The notes under the pieces were generated by a model, which saw only the letters and a program-made list of their open reading frames with translations, did no database searches and was not told the origin of the DNA. The position numbers and the translations under genes were made by a program. A stretch of 64,000 nucleotides of DNA from Maribellus sp. YY47 (GTDB lineage: Bacteria > Bacteroidota > Bacteroidia > Bacteroidales > Prolixibacteraceae): positions 57,377 through 121,376 of the forward strand of contig NZ_JALGYW010000017.1 of NCBI RefSeq assembly GCF_023111095.1, read 5' to 3'. This document shows positions 56,005-63,873 of the stretch, in pieces; the stretch's first letter is position 1, and each line of letters starts with the position of its first letter.

Positions 56005-56144
56005 GCATTGTTAGTTCATGGTGTAAAGATAGAAAGAACTTCAAAAGGTGAACAAAAGTGCATATTTTCGACAAGTTATCCATCAATTTAGCTGTGATGG
56101 ATTTCGGCAAAGGGCTCTAAAATATTAATCTTTAACGATGAAGA

Positions 56145-56900
56145 TTACTTCCCCTTCTTCATTTGCGCGTAAAGCTTGTTGGCAAAAATAAAGTCGTCGA
56201 GTTTTTGGCTGCCCGAATCCAGAATTTCGCGGTTAGTCCCCACCCATTCTTTTTCGCCTTTGCTGATAAACAAAACCGATTCACCGATTTCGATAACCGA
56301 GTTCATATCGTGAGTGTTGATGATGGTGGTCATCTGAAATTCTTTGGTCAGGCTTTGGATCAATTGGTCGATCACTGTGGAAGTTTCCGGATCGAGGCCC
56401 GAGTTGGGTTCGTCGCAAAACAGGTATTTAGGGTTGAGGGCAATGGCACGTGCAATAGCCACACGCTTTTGCATACCGCCACTAATTTCGCTGGGGAAAA
56501 GTTTGTAGGCTTTCCGGTCGATATTTACATGGTCGAGGCAAAACTGAACCCGTTGGGTCTTCTCAGGGCCGCTCATATTGGTAAACATATCGAGTGGAAA
56601 ACGAACATTCCCTTCCACATTTATACTATCAAAAAGAGCTCCTCCCTGGAAAACCATTCCAATTTCGCTACGAAGCAGTTTTCGTTCCTTGTTGCTCATT
56701 TTTACCAGGTTGCGGTCGTTGTACCAAATCTCGCCCTCGTCAATATCAAACAGACCCAGTATGGATTTCAGCAAAACGGTTTTACCCGAGCCGCTTCGGC
56801 CGATGATGAGATTGGTTTTTCCGGGTTCAAAGGTTATCGATATGTTCTTTAAAACCTGGTTGCCATCAAACGATTTTGATATATTTTTTACGTCGATCAT
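56145..56900 (-). CDS. mlaF: MlaF-like ABC transporter ATP-binding protein
   Basis: ATPase of an Mla-type phospholipid transporter that keeps outer-membrane lipid asymmetry. Walker A is IIGRSGSGKTVLLKSILG, signature SGGMQKRVAIARA, Walker B KYLFCDEPNSGLDP, switch His in NTHDMNSV; the MQKR form of the signature is typical of MlaF. 251 aa. Its start overlaps the mlaE stop by 4 nt (ATGA), so they are co-translated. The partner MCE protein gene (mlaD) is not next to it in this window. Confidence 0.9.
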   Translation of the reverse strand: MIDVKNISKSFDGNQVLKNISITFEPGKTNLIIGRSGSGKTVLLKSILGLFDIDEGEIWYNDRNLVKMSNKERKLLRSEIGMVFQGGALFDSINVEGNVRFPLDMFTNMSGPEKTQRVQFCLDHVNIDRKAYKLFPSEISGGMQKRVAIARAIALNPKYLFCDEPNSGLDPETSTVIDQLIQSLTKEFQMTTIINTHDMNSVIEIGESVLFISKGEKEWVGTNREILDSGSQKLDDFIFANKLYAQMKKGK

Positions 56901-57643
56901 GTAAGCAGTAAACGGGTTAAAAGAAGGTCAAAAAACAGAATCAGGATGTTGGTGTTAACAACGGCTTTGGTGCTGGCTTTTCCCACCTCAAGCGCGCCAC
57001 CCTGTACATAATACCCAAAATAGGCAGGCACCGATGAAACCAGGAAGCCAAAAACCAGGCATTTTATAATGGAAAAGGTGATGTAATACGGATAAAACAG
57101 CCACTGAATTCCATCGATAAATTGCGGAACGGTAACCACGCCAACCAATGGGCCGGTTAATAGTCCTCCCAGCAGACCAAAGAAAACACTCATGATGTAC
57201 AGGAAGGGAAAGATAAATACTACAGCAACGATCTTTGGAAAGATAAGGTAGCTGGCCGAGTTTACCCCCATAATTTCCAGTGAGTCGATCTGTTCTGTCA
57301 CCCGCATGGTGCCGATTTCGGAGGTAATATTCGATCCTATTTTTCCGGCCATGATCAACGCGAGCATGGTTGATGAGAACTCAAGTAAGAGAGTGTCTCG
57401 GGTGCCAAGTCCTACCAGCTCGTTCGGATAGAGAGGATTGGCCAGCGCATGCGCAAACTGGATGGTCATAATGCCACCAATAAAGATGGAGATGATGACC
57501 ACGATCCACACCGAATTTACTCCCAGATTATCAATCTCGAGAAACAATTGCCGCACATACATTTTTGATTTTTCGGGACGGGCGAATACTTTCGATAACA
57601 TCGAAAAGTAACGGCCTACGTGAAAAAAAAATCCCATTCGCAT
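56897..57643 (-). CDS. mlaE: MlaE-family permease
   Basis: Integral membrane permease of the Mla lipid transporter. Five or so helices are visible with the family core VIISIFIGGIMTIQFAHALA, LLLEFSSTMLALIMAGKIGS, EIGTMRVTEQIDSLEIMGVN, and VFGFLVSSVPAYFGYYVQGG. The EQIDSLEIMG loop is where MlaF docks. 248 aa. First gene of the mlaE-mlaF pair. Confidence 0.92.
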   Translation of the reverse strand: MRMGFFFHVGRYFSMLSKVFARPEKSKMYVRQLFLEIDNLGVNSVWIVVIISIFIGGIMTIQFAHALANPLYPNELVGLGTRDTLLLEFSSTMLALIMAGKIGSNITSEIGTMRVTEQIDSLEIMGVNSASYLIFPKIVAVVFIFPFLYIMSVFFGLLGGLLTGPLVGVVTVPQFIDGIQWLFYPYYITFSIIKCLVFGFLVSSVPAYFGYYVQGGALEVGKASTKAVVNTNILILFFDLLLTRLLLT

Positions 57644-57873
57644 TCGATTCCTGCTTTTCTGTCCGGATAAAATTACAACTTATAAAATGGATACAAAATT
57701 TTTGCCTCACGGATTCCGCACAATAGAAATAAAATTCCTTCGTAGTTATTTCGATATGATGTTTAATTTGGTACTTTTATGGGAAACAGAGGATAGCCAA
57801 GGAAGCAAGGTACAAACGCCAAAATCCTTTTGAAAGAAAGTTTGTACTGATTCCCGCACGAAACAAACAAAAA

Positions 57874-58962
57874 ATGAACGATACGTATTGCGTAATTATG
57901 GCCGGCGGACTGGGAAGCCGCTTTTGGCCACTCAGCCGAACGGCCAAACCCAAACAGTTTATGGATATTTTGGGAACGGGCCGGACTTTTATGCAGCAAA
58001 CTTATGAACGGTTTGCAAAGCTAATTCCAAAAGAAAATTTTCTGGTTGTTACCAATGTTCGCTACAAAGATTTGGTTCTGGAGCAGCTGCCTGCCTTGAA
58101 AGAAGAGCAGGTTCTGCTTGAGCCCTTGCGACGAAACACAGCGCCTTGCCTGGCTTATGCGCTTCATAAAATAAGGTTGAAAAATCGGGAGGCAAAGATT
58201 ATCGTAACACCTTCGGATCATTTGATACTAAAGGAAGAAGAATTTGTGAGCCAGCTGAAAAACGGTTTGAATTTTCTTAATGAAAAGGAACGCTTACTGA
58301 CTTTGGGTATTAAGCCGGGTCGCCCTGAAACCCGCTATGGTTACATTCAGATAAAAAGAAAATCGGAATTTAACGATCTGGATAATCTGTATAAGGTGAA
58401 AACCTTTACAGAAAAGCCCAACCTGGAGATGGCAAAAATATTCATTGAAACCGGCGAGTTTTACTGGAACTCAGGGATATTTGTCTCGACAGTAGGCTGT
58501 TTTATGGAAGCTTTTGACCGGCATTTGCCCGATATCTCTCAAACCTTTTTAAAGGGCGAGCATTTGTTGAATACTTCTGACGAGGAAGCTTTTATTAAAA
58601 AGGCTTATTCCGAATGTCAGGCCATCTCGATTGACTACGGAATAATGGAAAAGGCCACCAATGTATATGTGCTTACTGCCGATTTTGGTTGGAGCGATCT
58701 GGGAACATGGGGATCGTTGTACGAGAACAAAGAAAGGGATAACGCAGGGAACGTGATTGAAGGGGACAATATACTTACCTACGATGTGAGTAACTGTATC
58801 GTTGATATCTCGGGCGAGAAGGCTGCTGTGATCCAGGGACTGGATGGCTACATTGTGGCAGAGTCGAACGAAACACTGATGATTTGCCGTTTGGAAGACG
58901 AAGATCAGATCAAGAAATTTGTAACCGATGTGCGGATAAAAAAAGGCGATTCGTTGGTTTAG
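57874..58962 (+). CDS. manC: Mannose-1-phosphate guanylyltransferase
   Basis: Makes GDP-mannose from mannose-1-phosphate and GTP, feeding capsule or LPS sugars. The nucleotide-binding start is VIMAGGLGSRFWPLSRTAKP; later motifs are ETRYGYIQIKRKSEF, VKTFTEKPNLEMAK (the FxEKP signature) and FYWNSGIFVS. At 362 aa it is the single-domain type without the phosphomannose isomerase half. GDP-mannose could link with the GH2 mannosidase only loosely. It is divergent from the mlaEF pair. Confidence 0.94.
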   Translation: MNDTYCVIMAGGLGSRFWPLSRTAKPKQFMDILGTGRTFMQQTYERFAKLIPKENFLVVTNVRYKDLVLEQLPALKEEQVLLEPLRRNTAPCLAYALHKIRLKNREAKIIVTPSDHLILKEEEFVSQLKNGLNFLNEKERLLTLGIKPGRPETRYGYIQIKRKSEFNDLDNLYKVKTFTEKPNLEMAKIFIETGEFYWNSGIFVSTVGCFMEAFDRHLPDISQTFLKGEHLLNTSDEEAFIKKAYSECQAISIDYGIMEKATNVYVLTADFGWSDLGTWGSLYENKERDNAGNVIEGDNILTYDVSNCIVDISGEKAAVIQGLDGYIVAESNETLMICRLEDEDQIKKFVTDVRIKKGDSLV

Positions 58963-58985
58963 GCCCGACTTCATTTTTTACAAAA

Positions 58986-59021
58986 TAAAAACCGCCTTCT
59001 CTTATTGAAAAGGCGGTTTTC
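58986..59021. terminator. Bidirectional terminator between manC and fbaA
   Basis: AAAACCGCCTT and AAGGCGGTTTT flank a ~10-nt loop between converging genes, with T-runs on both sides. Confidence 0.9.
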
Positions 59022-59042
59022 TTATGTGATGTTTGTATCTGC

Positions 59043-60119
59043 TTAGATTACATCAATAGCGTTCAAGTCGTCGAAAGCAACCTGCAAACGAGCGATCATT
59101 GCTTCTTCTGCTTTTCTTACCCAAACACGTGGATCGTAGTATTTTTTGTTGGGTTTGTCATCACCTTCAGGGTTACCAATTTGTCCCTGCAGGTAATCGT
59201 GGCTGGCAGCTTCGAAAGCACGCACGCCATCCCAGTATGCCCACTGAGTATCGGTATCGATGTTCATTTTAACAACACCGTAAGAAAGTGCTTCGCGAAT
59301 TTCTGCGTGTGAAGAACCAGATCCGCCATGGAAAACAAAGTTTACAGGTTTTGACGCTGTACCCAGTTTTTGCTCGATGTATTTCTGTGAGTTATCAAGA
59401 ATTTTCGGAGTCAGTTTTACGTTACCAGGTTTGTACACACCATGTACGTTACCAAAAGAAGCAGCAATGGTGAAGTTTGGAGAAACTTTGCTTAGTTCTT
59501 CGTAAGCATAGCAAACTTCTTCAGGCTGAGTGTAAAGTTTCGAAGAATCAACATTAGAGTTGTCAACGCCATCTTCTTCACCACCGGTAATACCCAACTC
59601 AATTTCAAGGGTCATACCCATTTTGCTCATTCTTTCGAGGTATTTTTTGCTGATCTCGATGTTTTCTTCCAGCGGTTCTTCGCTCAGGTCGAGCATATGC
59701 GAGCTGAACAAAGGTTTTCCGGTTTCGGCAAAATGTTTTTCGCTGGCATCCAGAAGCCCGTCGATCCAGGGTAACAATTTTTTTGCAGCGTGGTCAGTGT
59801 GCAGAATTACACGTACACCGTAAGCTTCAGCCAAGGTGTGAATGTGTTTTGCACCGGCAACTGCACCTAAAACTGCAGCTTGTTGTCCTTCCAGTTTTAA
59901 GCCTTTACCGGCATTGAAAACGGCACCACCGTTCGAAAACTGAATGATAACAGGAGCATTGGCTTTTTTAGCTGCTTCCATAACGGCGTTTACTGATGAT
60001 GAACTTACTACGTTCACTGCCGGAAGTGCAAATTGATTTTCTTTTGCAACTTCGAAAATGAATTGTACGTCAGAACCGGTTACTACACCTGGTTTTACGT
60101 TTTCGGCTATTTTACCCAT
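59043..60119 (-). CDS. fbaA: Class II fructose-bisphosphate aldolase, class IIA (E. coli FbaA type)
   Basis: Zinc aldolase splitting fructose-1,6-bisphosphate. Motifs are PAVNVVSSSSVNAVMEAAKK, VILHTDHAAKKLLPWIDG (zinc His and catalytic Asp), LEIELGITGGEEDGVDN (the long loop typical of class IIA), and FVFHGGSGSSHAEI. At 358 aa it has the class IIA length. It is divergent from a second, different class II aldolase 253 nt away. Confidence 0.95.
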   Translation of the reverse strand: MGKIAENVKPGVVTGSDVQFIFEVAKENQFALPAVNVVSSSSVNAVMEAAKKANAPVIIQFSNGGAVFNAGKGLKLEGQQAAVLGAVAGAKHIHTLAEAYGVRVILHTDHAAKKLLPWIDGLLDASEKHFAETGKPLFSSHMLDLSEEPLEENIEISKKYLERMSKMGMTLEIELGITGGEEDGVDNSNVDSSKLYTQPEEVCYAYEELSKVSPNFTIAASFGNVHGVYKPGNVKLTPKILDNSQKYIEQKLGTASKPVNFVFHGGSGSSHAEIREALSYGVVKMNIDTDTQWAYWDGVRAFEAASHDYLQGQIGNPEGDDKPNKKYYDPRVWVRKAEEAMIARLQVAFDDLNAIDVI

Positions 60120-60372
60120 AATGAATTATTTTTCTTTTGATTCTATTTTGAACAAGTATACAAAATTACGATTTGCAATTAGTTTAAGCAATTATTCGCT
60201 GCCAATGATGATTAAAAACAGACAAAATTATCCGAAAATTAACGCGCCTGCCATTTCGTATTTAACGTTAAATGTGAATCCCTGCAAATAGCTAAACCTA
60301 TTCATTCCCTGAAATTTATTTAATTTCACTGCTCGAAAAAAATCAAAAATCACTGATTAATTCAAAAATCAA

Positions 60373-61368
60373 ATGGCAGTAAGTTACAAAGACTTAGGAT
60401 TGGTAAACACCAAAGAAATGTTTGCCAAAGCCGTTGAAGGCGGTTACGCTATTCCGGCTTATAACTTCAATAACATGGAACAGATGCAGGCCATTCTTCA
60501 GGCTTGTGTTGAAACAAAATCTCCTGTAATACTTCAGGTTTCATCAGGTGCACGTAAGTACGCCAATGCAACTTTGTTGCGTAACATGGCTAAAGGTGCG
60601 GTTGAATATGTGAAAGAATTGGGGTATGAAATTCCAATCGTTCTTCACCTCGACCATGGCGATACTTTCGAATTATGCAAAGACTGTATCGACAGCGGTT
60701 TCTCTTCAGTTATGATCGATGGTTCTCACCACTCATACGAAGAAAACGTTGCTTTAACTAAAAAAGTGGTTGAATACGCTCACGCTCACGGTGTAACTGT
60801 TGAAGGCGAATTGGGAGTATTGGCTGGTGTTGAAGATGATGTTGTTGCAGAAAAATCACACTATACTCAACCTGAAGAAGTGGAAGATTTCGTAAAAAGA
60901 ACTGGTGTTGATTCTTTGGCGATTTCTATCGGTACTTCTCACGGAGCATTTAAATTTACTCCTGAACAATGTACTTTGAACGAAGAAGGAAAATTGGTTC
61001 CTCCTCCGTTGAGATTCGACATTTTGGAAGAAATTGAAAAACGTATTCCGGGATTCCCGATCGTTCTTCACGGTTCTTCTTCTGTTCCAATGGATCAGGT
61101 TGAAATCATCAATGCAAACGGTGGTGCTTTAAAAGCTGCTGTTGGTATTCCTGAAGAGCAATTGAGAAAAGCTGCTAAATCAGCTGTTTGTAAAATCAAT
61201 ATCGACTCTGACGGTCGTTTGGCAATGACTGCTGCTATCCGCAAAGTATTTGTTGAAAACCCGGCTGAATTCGACCCACGTAAATACCTGGGACCAGCCC
61301 GCGACGAACTGAAAAAACTGTACAAACACAAAAACGAAAGTGTTTTAGGTTCTGCTGGAAAAGCTTAA
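60373..61368 (+). CDS. fba: Class II fructose-bisphosphate aldolase, class IIB type
   Basis: Second zinc aldolase, shorter (331 aa). AIPAYNFNNMEQMQAILQAC, VLHLDHGDTFELCKDCIDSG (zinc His, catalytic Asp), GELGVLAGVEDDVV and LAISIGTSHGAFKF with VLHGSSSVPMDQV are the class IIB/tagatose-type pattern. It lacks the class IIA loop of its neighbour, so it is not a recent duplicate. Codon use is strongly biased to frequent codons, as expected for a highly expressed glycolytic gene. A strong terminator follows. Confidence 0.94.
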   Translation: MAVSYKDLGLVNTKEMFAKAVEGGYAIPAYNFNNMEQMQAILQACVETKSPVILQVSSGARKYANATLLRNMAKGAVEYVKELGYEIPIVLHLDHGDTFELCKDCIDSGFSSVMIDGSHHSYEENVALTKKVVEYAHAHGVTVEGELGVLAGVEDDVVAEKSHYTQPEEVEDFVKRTGVDSLAISIGTSHGAFKFTPEQCTLNEEGKLVPPPLRFDILEEIEKRIPGFPIVLHGSSSVPMDQVEIINANGGALKAAVGIPEEQLRKAAKSAVCKINIDSDGRLAMTAAIRKVFVENPAEFDPRKYLGPARDELKKLYKHKNESVLGSAGKA

Positions 61369-61392
61369 TAACAGCAACGAAATTATATTGGA

Positions 61393-61427
61393 AAAGGGGA
61401 TGACCATTGGGACATCCCCTTTTTTTA
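61393..61427 (+). terminator. Terminator of the class IIB aldolase gene
   Basis: AAAAGGGGATG and CATCCCCTTTT flank a 10-nt loop and lead into a T-run. Confidence 0.92.
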
Positions 61428-61459
61428 TGCATTAAGTGATCTTCCTCTATTAATAATAT

Positions 61460-61523
61460 GACTATAAAAATAGTTAAAATGTCTAAAATTGACACTCTGA
61501 CTAAAAATATAGTCATATATTTG
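61460..61523 (+). promoter_or_regulatory. Two BlaI-type operator dyads and -7 box ahead of the repressor gene
   Basis: Two similar 16-bp dyads lie upstream: GACTATAAAAATAGTT (61460-61475) and GACTAAAAATATAGTC (61499-61514), both GACTA-N6-TAGT(C/T), centres 39 bp apart. TATATTTG (61516-61523, TAnnTTTG) follows the second at once. A repressor bound there would cover the promoter, as in BlaI/MecI autoregulation. Confidence 0.72.
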
Positions 61524-61558
61524 TTTTGAAGGATTGACAAATAAAAAATGATACCGAT

Positions 61559-61927
61559 ATGCAACTTACAAAGGCAGAAGAGCAAATAATGCAGCATTTA
61601 TGGGAGATGGGCGAAGGAATCGTTCGCGATATCCGCGATCGTTTCGATGAGCCAAAGCCCGCCCGAAATACTGTTTCAACCGTGTTACGGGTTTTGGAGA
61701 AGAAAGAATTTGTGGCACACAAGAGTTATGGGAATATTCATGTTTACTATCCTTTAATTGCAAAGGAAGAGTATTCGAAATCGCAGCTTTTTGGGCTTAT
61801 GAAAGATTACTTCAACAACTCGTTTCCGGCGCTTGCTACTTTTTTTGCCAAAGAAAAGGATTTGAGTATCCAGGATTTGGAGAAGTTGATGGAAGAAACC
61901 AAACAACAATTGTCGAATGATAAATAA
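61559..61927 (+). CDS. BlaI/MecI/CopY-family winged-helix repressor
   Basis: Dimeric repressor that is inactivated by cleavage through a partner M56 protease. The N-terminal winged helix is LTKAEEQIMQHLWEMGEGIV with KPARNTVSTVLRVLEKKEFV as recognition part, and IHVYYPLIAKEEYSKSQLFG links to the C-terminal dimer helices (DLEKLMEETKQQL). 122 aa, full length. The BlaR1-like gene starts 9 nt after its stop. Two matching dyads lie in front of it. Confidence 0.95.
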   Translation: MQLTKAEEQIMQHLWEMGEGIVRDIRDRFDEPKPARNTVSTVLRVLEKKEFVAHKSYGNIHVYYPLIAKEEYSKSQLFGLMKDYFNNSFPALATFFAKEKDLSIQDLEKLMEETKQQLSNDK

Positions 61928-61936
61928 CCCTCGTCT

Positions 61937-63337
61937 ATGGAAACATTCGCCTTTTATTTACTGAAATCGGCAATCTGGTTAGCAGGCTTTGCGCTGGTTT
62001 ATATTGTGTTTTTGCAAAACGAGCGATACTTTCTGTTAAACAGGTTTTTTCTGCTTAGCGGAATATTGGCGGCCATTTTTTTGCCATTTTATACCTGGCA
62101 TTATACAGTCGAACTTACTACTGAATCAATCGGGTCGTTTGCCGGAATGACGCAACAAATGACAAATGAGGCCACTGTCACAACAGATTCGTTTTCAGTA
62201 CAAAAGGCTTTACTGTTTCTATATTTGGCGGGAGTTTCGTTTATGTTCTTCCGGATGTTGAAGTCCACTATCCCGGTTCTTCGAGTCATTTTCAAAGCAA
62301 AAGTATATCGGTACAGAAGTACAAAGTTGATCCGTGATGCCGGGTTTCCGGCTTCGTTTTCACTCGTTTCATATGTATTTGTCCATCCTTCAATCGACGA
62401 ACCCGAATTAAGTGAAATAGTGAAACACGAGCAGGAACACATCCGGCAGAAACACTGGATCGATTTATTGCTTTTCGGGACCCTGCGCACCATTCAGTGG
62501 TTTAACCCGATCGTTTGGTTTTACGGCCGGCTGATCAGGCAAAACCACGAATACTTGGCCGATAAACATGCACTGCAGAGCAGTTTGAATCCGGGCGTTT
62601 ACCGTGCGGCTTTACTCAACCAAACATTTGGTGGGTCAATTATTCCGTTGACCAGTTCTTTTAACTTTTCATTCAATAAAAAACGATTTAACATGATGAA
62701 TCCAATAATTCAATCACCTTTAAGAAAGCTAAAATTTTTATTGATTTTACCGGTTTTCGCAGGCATTTTGTATGCCTTTGCTGTGCCCGAGTACAAGAAC
62801 GTAACAGCTACAGAAGTGCAAAACGATAGCACTGAGGAAACAAAAATTGTAGTCGGAAATATTACCTGGGAAGGAAACTCGGTTTATACTGCTGATGAAC
62901 TCAATAAGGTTTTAGGACTAAAAAAGGGAAATACCTATTCGCAGAAACAGATTGATCAGCAACTTTACTATGGTCCCGTTTCTGATCTTTATTTTAACAA
63001 TGGATATTTATTTTTCAATCTGGAATCCGTTCCAACTAAGAAAGCAGACGGCACTACTGATTTTACCTTTAAGATTTTCGAAGGAGGGCAATATAAAATT
63101 AGAAATGTAGAAGTCAAGGGTAATGAAAAGGTTTCCAAAAAAGATATCCTAGCGATTTGTTCAATAAAATCTGGAGATTTGTTCAGTAAGGAAAAATTGA
63201 TTCAATCATATAATGATTTGGTTGAAACTGGCAAGTTCGTTCCAGAAGAGATTGTTCCGGATGTAAAGCCTGATTTAAGCACGCAAAGTTTCACCTTCGG
63301 AGCAGTGGATATTGTATTTACTGTTGTTGAGAAATAA
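61937..63337 (+). CDS. BlaR1-like M56 metallopeptidase with two C-terminal POTRA-like repeats
   Basis: Membrane zinc protease that would respond to a periplasmic signal and trigger cleavage of the BlaI-type repressor. Three helices (LLKSAIWLAGFALVYIVF, FFLLSGILAAIFLPFY, LLFLYLAGVSFMFFRM) precede the catalytic loop VKHEQEHIRQKHWIDLL (His164, Glu165, His168) and a later EYLADKHAL. A fourth helix (FLLILPVFAGILYAFA) puts the C-terminus in the periplasm. There, instead of a penicillin-binding or TonB domain, two POTRA-like units follow: VVGNITWEGNSVYTADELNK (~303-375) and YKIRNVEVKGNEKVSKKDIL (~385-460). Confidence 0.88.
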   Translation: METFAFYLLKSAIWLAGFALVYIVFLQNERYFLLNRFFLLSGILAAIFLPFYTWHYTVELTTESIGSFAGMTQQMTNEATVTTDSFSVQKALLFLYLAGVSFMFFRMLKSTIPVLRVIFKAKVYRYRSTKLIRDAGFPASFSLVSYVFVHPSIDEPELSEIVKHEQEHIRQKHWIDLLLFGTLRTIQWFNPIVWFYGRLIRQNHEYLADKHALQSSLNPGVYRAALLNQTFGGSIIPLTSSFNFSFNKKRFNMMNPIIQSPLRKLKFLLILPVFAGILYAFAVPEYKNVTATEVQNDSTEETKIVVGNITWEGNSVYTADELNKVLGLKKGNTYSQKQIDQQLYYGPVSDLYFNNGYLFFNLESVPTKKADGTTDFTFKIFEGGQYKIRNVEVKGNEKVSKKDILAICSIKSGDLFSKEKLIQSYNDLVETGKFVPEEIVPDVKPDLSTQSFTFGAVDIVFTVVEK

Positions 63338-63346
63338 AGAAAAAGA

Positions 63347-63375
63347 GGCATCCTCCAGTCGATGGATGCCTTTTA
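63347..63375 (+). terminator. Terminator of the blaI-M56 operon
   Basis: AGGCATCC and GGATGCCT flank a 10-nt loop, followed by TTTT. A second, altered copy of this region lies at ~63820-63868. Confidence 0.75.
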
Positions 63376-63449
63376 AAATCGCTCGCTCCAAAATACCTCA
63401 CTTGAAATGCTTTTTCGTTTCATGAACTTTTTTTGCTTAAAATTACGAG

Positions 63450-63800
63450 CAAGCCCAATGTCCTGAAGGGACTTAATATGAATAACCACTGGTAAAGCCG
63501 GTGGTTATTGAAAGTGTCTAACTCCAGCCCCGAAAGGGGTTGAAGGACGACTGTTACTTTAATAAATACCGCTCATTAATTTCAATGTGGTGTTCTCCTA
63601 AAAGTCTTCGGAACTCCGCTTCAAAAGCTTTTGTTTTGTGGTGTTTTCTTAATCTTTAATATAGTTGACTAGTTTGTTTTGCAATTAAAGTAAAACTTTT
63701 AACGATATATATTCAACCCTTATCAGGGCTGTTGCCTGAAATCCATTTTTACCGTGCGTTTCACACACGGTTATTCATGTTCAGTCCTTTCAGGACTTTT
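63450..63800. mobile_element. Decayed IS200/IS605-type (Y1 transposase) element or REP-like unit
   Basis: On the - strand, 63554-63658 reads as a transposase C-terminal tail (RKHHKTKAFEAEF, then LLGEHHIEINERYL and a stop), the pattern of IS200-type TnpA ends. Upstream it runs into stops, so only ~33 residues remain. Subterminal hairpins typical of these elements flank it: AATAACCACTGG/CCGGTGGTTATT (about 63480-63510), CCCCGAAAGGGG (about 63527-63538), and ACCGTG...CACACGGT (about 63750-63771). Confidence 0.6.
63554..63658 (-). pseudogene. Remnant of an IS200-type transposase C-terminus
   Basis: About 33 codons ending at 63554 match the end of Y1 transposases (HHKTKAFEAEFRRLLGEH then INERYL). 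The catalytic HUH and Tyr parts are missing. It is not functional. Confidence 0.6.
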
Positions 63801-63873
63801 GAAGAATAATCTTCCTGAATAAAAAGCGAAAAAAGCACCCACCTTTCGATGGATGCCCTTTAAAATCTGTCCC

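Larger units (their letters stand above)
63359..63867. repeat. Direct repeat of a terminator region flanking a 465-nt insert
   Basis: The 22-nt word at 63359-63380 (TCGATGGATGCC then TTTTAAAATC) recurs at 63846-63867 with one change (CTTTAAAATC). The preceding A-rich/hairpin bases are also similar but diverged. The repeat brackets the IS200-like remnant, so it may mark an old insertion or duplication. Confidence 0.6.

Noticed and set aside
63480..63780. Possible CRISPR array because of several short hairpins
   Set aside because: The hairpins differ from each other and have no regular repeat-spacer spacing; IS200-type ends explain them better.
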